Assembly (NCBI GenBank): GCA_965219515.1
Contig: OZ244776.1
Coordinates: 2,728,001 to 2,792,000, forward strand
Length of the DNA: 64,000 nt
Direction of reading: 5' to 3'
Origin: Ilyomonas sp965219515
Lineage (GTDB): Bacteria > Bacteroidota > Bacteroidia > Chitinophagales > Chitinophagaceae
Under the pieces are notes generated by a model, which did not search any database, had not been told where the DNA came from, and saw only the letters and a list, made by a program, of their open reading frames with translations. The position numbers and the translations under genes were made by a program. The stretch's first letter is position 1; each line of letters opens with the position of its first letter. This document shows positions 63,058 through 64,000 of the stretch, one piece after another.

Positions 63058-63822
63058 ATGGAACATTACAACATGAATCTCACACTTAAAGTGTGGCGGC
63101 AACAGAATAGTAAAACGGAAGGCAGTTTTGAAACCTACAAAGTAGGTGATATTTCAAGCGAAATGAGCTTTCTGGAAATGTTTGATGTATTGAACGAGCA
63201 GCTTGTGATAGAAGGTAAAGAACCCATTGCTTTCGACCACGATTGTCGTGAAGGCATTTGCGGTTCCTGCTCCATGTATGTAGATGGCAAACCGCACGGT
63301 CCGTGGCAGCACAATACCGTTTGCCAGCTTCACATGCGCGCCTACAAAGATGGCGATACCATTACCATAGAACCCTGGCGGGCTAAGGCTTTTCCGGTAA
63401 TTAAAGATTTAATGACCGACCGTTCTGCTTTTGACAGAATCATACAAGCCGGCGGTTATGTTTCGGTAAATACAGGCAATGCCGTTGATGGCAATGCCAT
63501 CCCGATAGAAAAAGAAAAAGCAGACAGCGCTTTTGGCGCTGCCATGTGCATTGGCTGCGGTGCCTGTGTGGCGGCTTGTAAAAACAGCTCGGCTATGTTA
63601 TTTTTGTCTGCCAAAGTTTCGCACCTGGCTTTACTTCCGCAAGGCGAAATTGAACGCAAAGTGCGTGTGATAGATATGGTTACGCAGCATGACAAGGAAG
63701 GTTTCGGCGCCTGCACAAACATTGGCGCCTGCGAAGCTACTTGTCCGAAAGATATATCGCTGGCTAATATTGCGCGGCTGAACAAAGAATATTTTTCAGC
63801 TTCTTTGCTGGATGATAAGTAA
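63058..63822 (+). CDS. sdhB: Succinate dehydrogenase iron-sulfur subunit
   Basis: This 254-residue electron-transfer subunit has three clusters: [2Fe-2S] ligands in CREGICGSCSMYV with a further cysteine at VCQLHM, and CIGCGACVAACKN with CTNIGACEATCPKD for the [4Fe-4S] and [3Fe-4S] centres. ATG 63073 is an alternative start five codons in. It completes sdhCAB. Confidence 0.95.
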   Translation: MEHYNMNLTLKVWRQQNSKTEGSFETYKVGDISSEMSFLEMFDVLNEQLVIEGKEPIAFDHDCREGICGSCSMYVDGKPHGPWQHNTVCQLHMRAYKDGDTITIEPWRAKAFPVIKDLMTDRSAFDRIIQAGGYVSVNTGNAVDGNAIPIEKEKADSAFGAAMCIGCGACVAACKNSSAMLFLSAKVSHLALLPQGEIERKVRVIDMVTQHDKEGFGACTNIGACEATCPKDISLANIARLNKEYFSASLLDDK

Positions 63823-63845
63823 TTTGACCTGACTAAAATTGTAAG

Positions 63846-63881
63846 GCGCAGATTGATTACCAATTGATCTGCGCTTTTTTT
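63846..63881 (+). terminator. Terminator of sdhCAB
   Basis: GCGCAGAT (63846-63853) and ATCTGCGC (63867-63874) form an 8-bp stem followed by seven T, 23 bases after the sdhB stop. Confidence 0.75.
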
Positions 63882-64000
63882 ATGACGCATCTTTTATAAA
63901 GCATAATGTGCCGACTCTGTTTGCCATATCATGCAATAAAACTGAACAGCAATTTTCTGCTTTCCACTTACTGCTTCCTGCTTTTACCAATTACATCGCA

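Noticed and set aside
1..64000. CRISPR arrays, rRNA genes, prophage structural genes
   Set aside because: No regularly spaced direct repeats, rRNA-like sequence or phage structural proteins were seen.

Overview
The window is chromosomal DNA of a Bacteroidota bacterium, most likely family Chitinophagaceae. The evidence is a SusC/SusD pair, an RHS locus of the Bacteroidota type, a b558-type succinate dehydrogenase, ribosomal protein THX, and several promoters with the TAnnTTTG -7 element. No rRNA or CRISPR array is visible. Two tRNA genes are present: Val (TAC) and Ser (GGA).

Layout. 1-14 kb is a decayed RHS/mobile-DNA zone. It holds two IS110-family elements, a REP-associated tyrosine transposase (RAYT) with its palindromes, an RHS gene split by a frameshift and cut by one IS110, an IS3 element that truncates a coiled-coil/barrel protein, and an ISAs1-type element next to a broken gene. 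14-28 kb is mostly housekeeping: pdxH, THX, HU, a DUF2339/DUF3999/DUF4286 cluster, a POT transporter, purD, an acyltransferase with an in-frame stop, the ComM-like ATPase yifB, a DUF1080 protein and an HxlR regulator. 29-38 kb holds two MNT/HEPN toxin-antitoxin pairs around a radical SAM gene, a patatin, a GHL10 hydrolase, the clpS-aat N-degron pair, tRNA-Val with an integrase scar, transposase relics and tag. 39-53 kb is a uronate utilisation locus: an IclR regulator, then on the minus strand susC, susD, a beta-propeller protein, a clan GH-A hydrolase, a symporter, uxaC, an SDR (UxuB-like), an RraA-family protein and uxuA. 53-64 kb holds tRNA-Ser, tatD, an NtrC-like response regulator without its DNA-binding domain, miaA, an ECF sigma factor with a thioredoxin-like cluster, a GH3 enzyme and sdhCAB.

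The most striking observation is in the complete IS110 copy (about 1997-3266). Its 5' noncoding end reads as a two-loop bridge RNA. The first loop carries two guide segments matching both halves of the insertion site. The second carries two segments matching the element's own ends. The site is the outer arm of the RAYT REP palindrome. Two more REP arms nearby keep the same 14-base target unoccupied, and the other IS110 copy also ends against the right half of that target. This gives a readable RNA-guided transposon aimed at the repeats of a second mobile element.

Functionally, the uronate locus can be read as a pathway: outer-membrane capture by SusCD, cleavage by the propeller protein and/or the hydrolase, uptake by the symporter, then glucuronate to fructuronate (UxaC), mannonate (SDR) and 2-keto-3-deoxygluconate (UxuA). 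The kinase and aldolase steps are not in the window.
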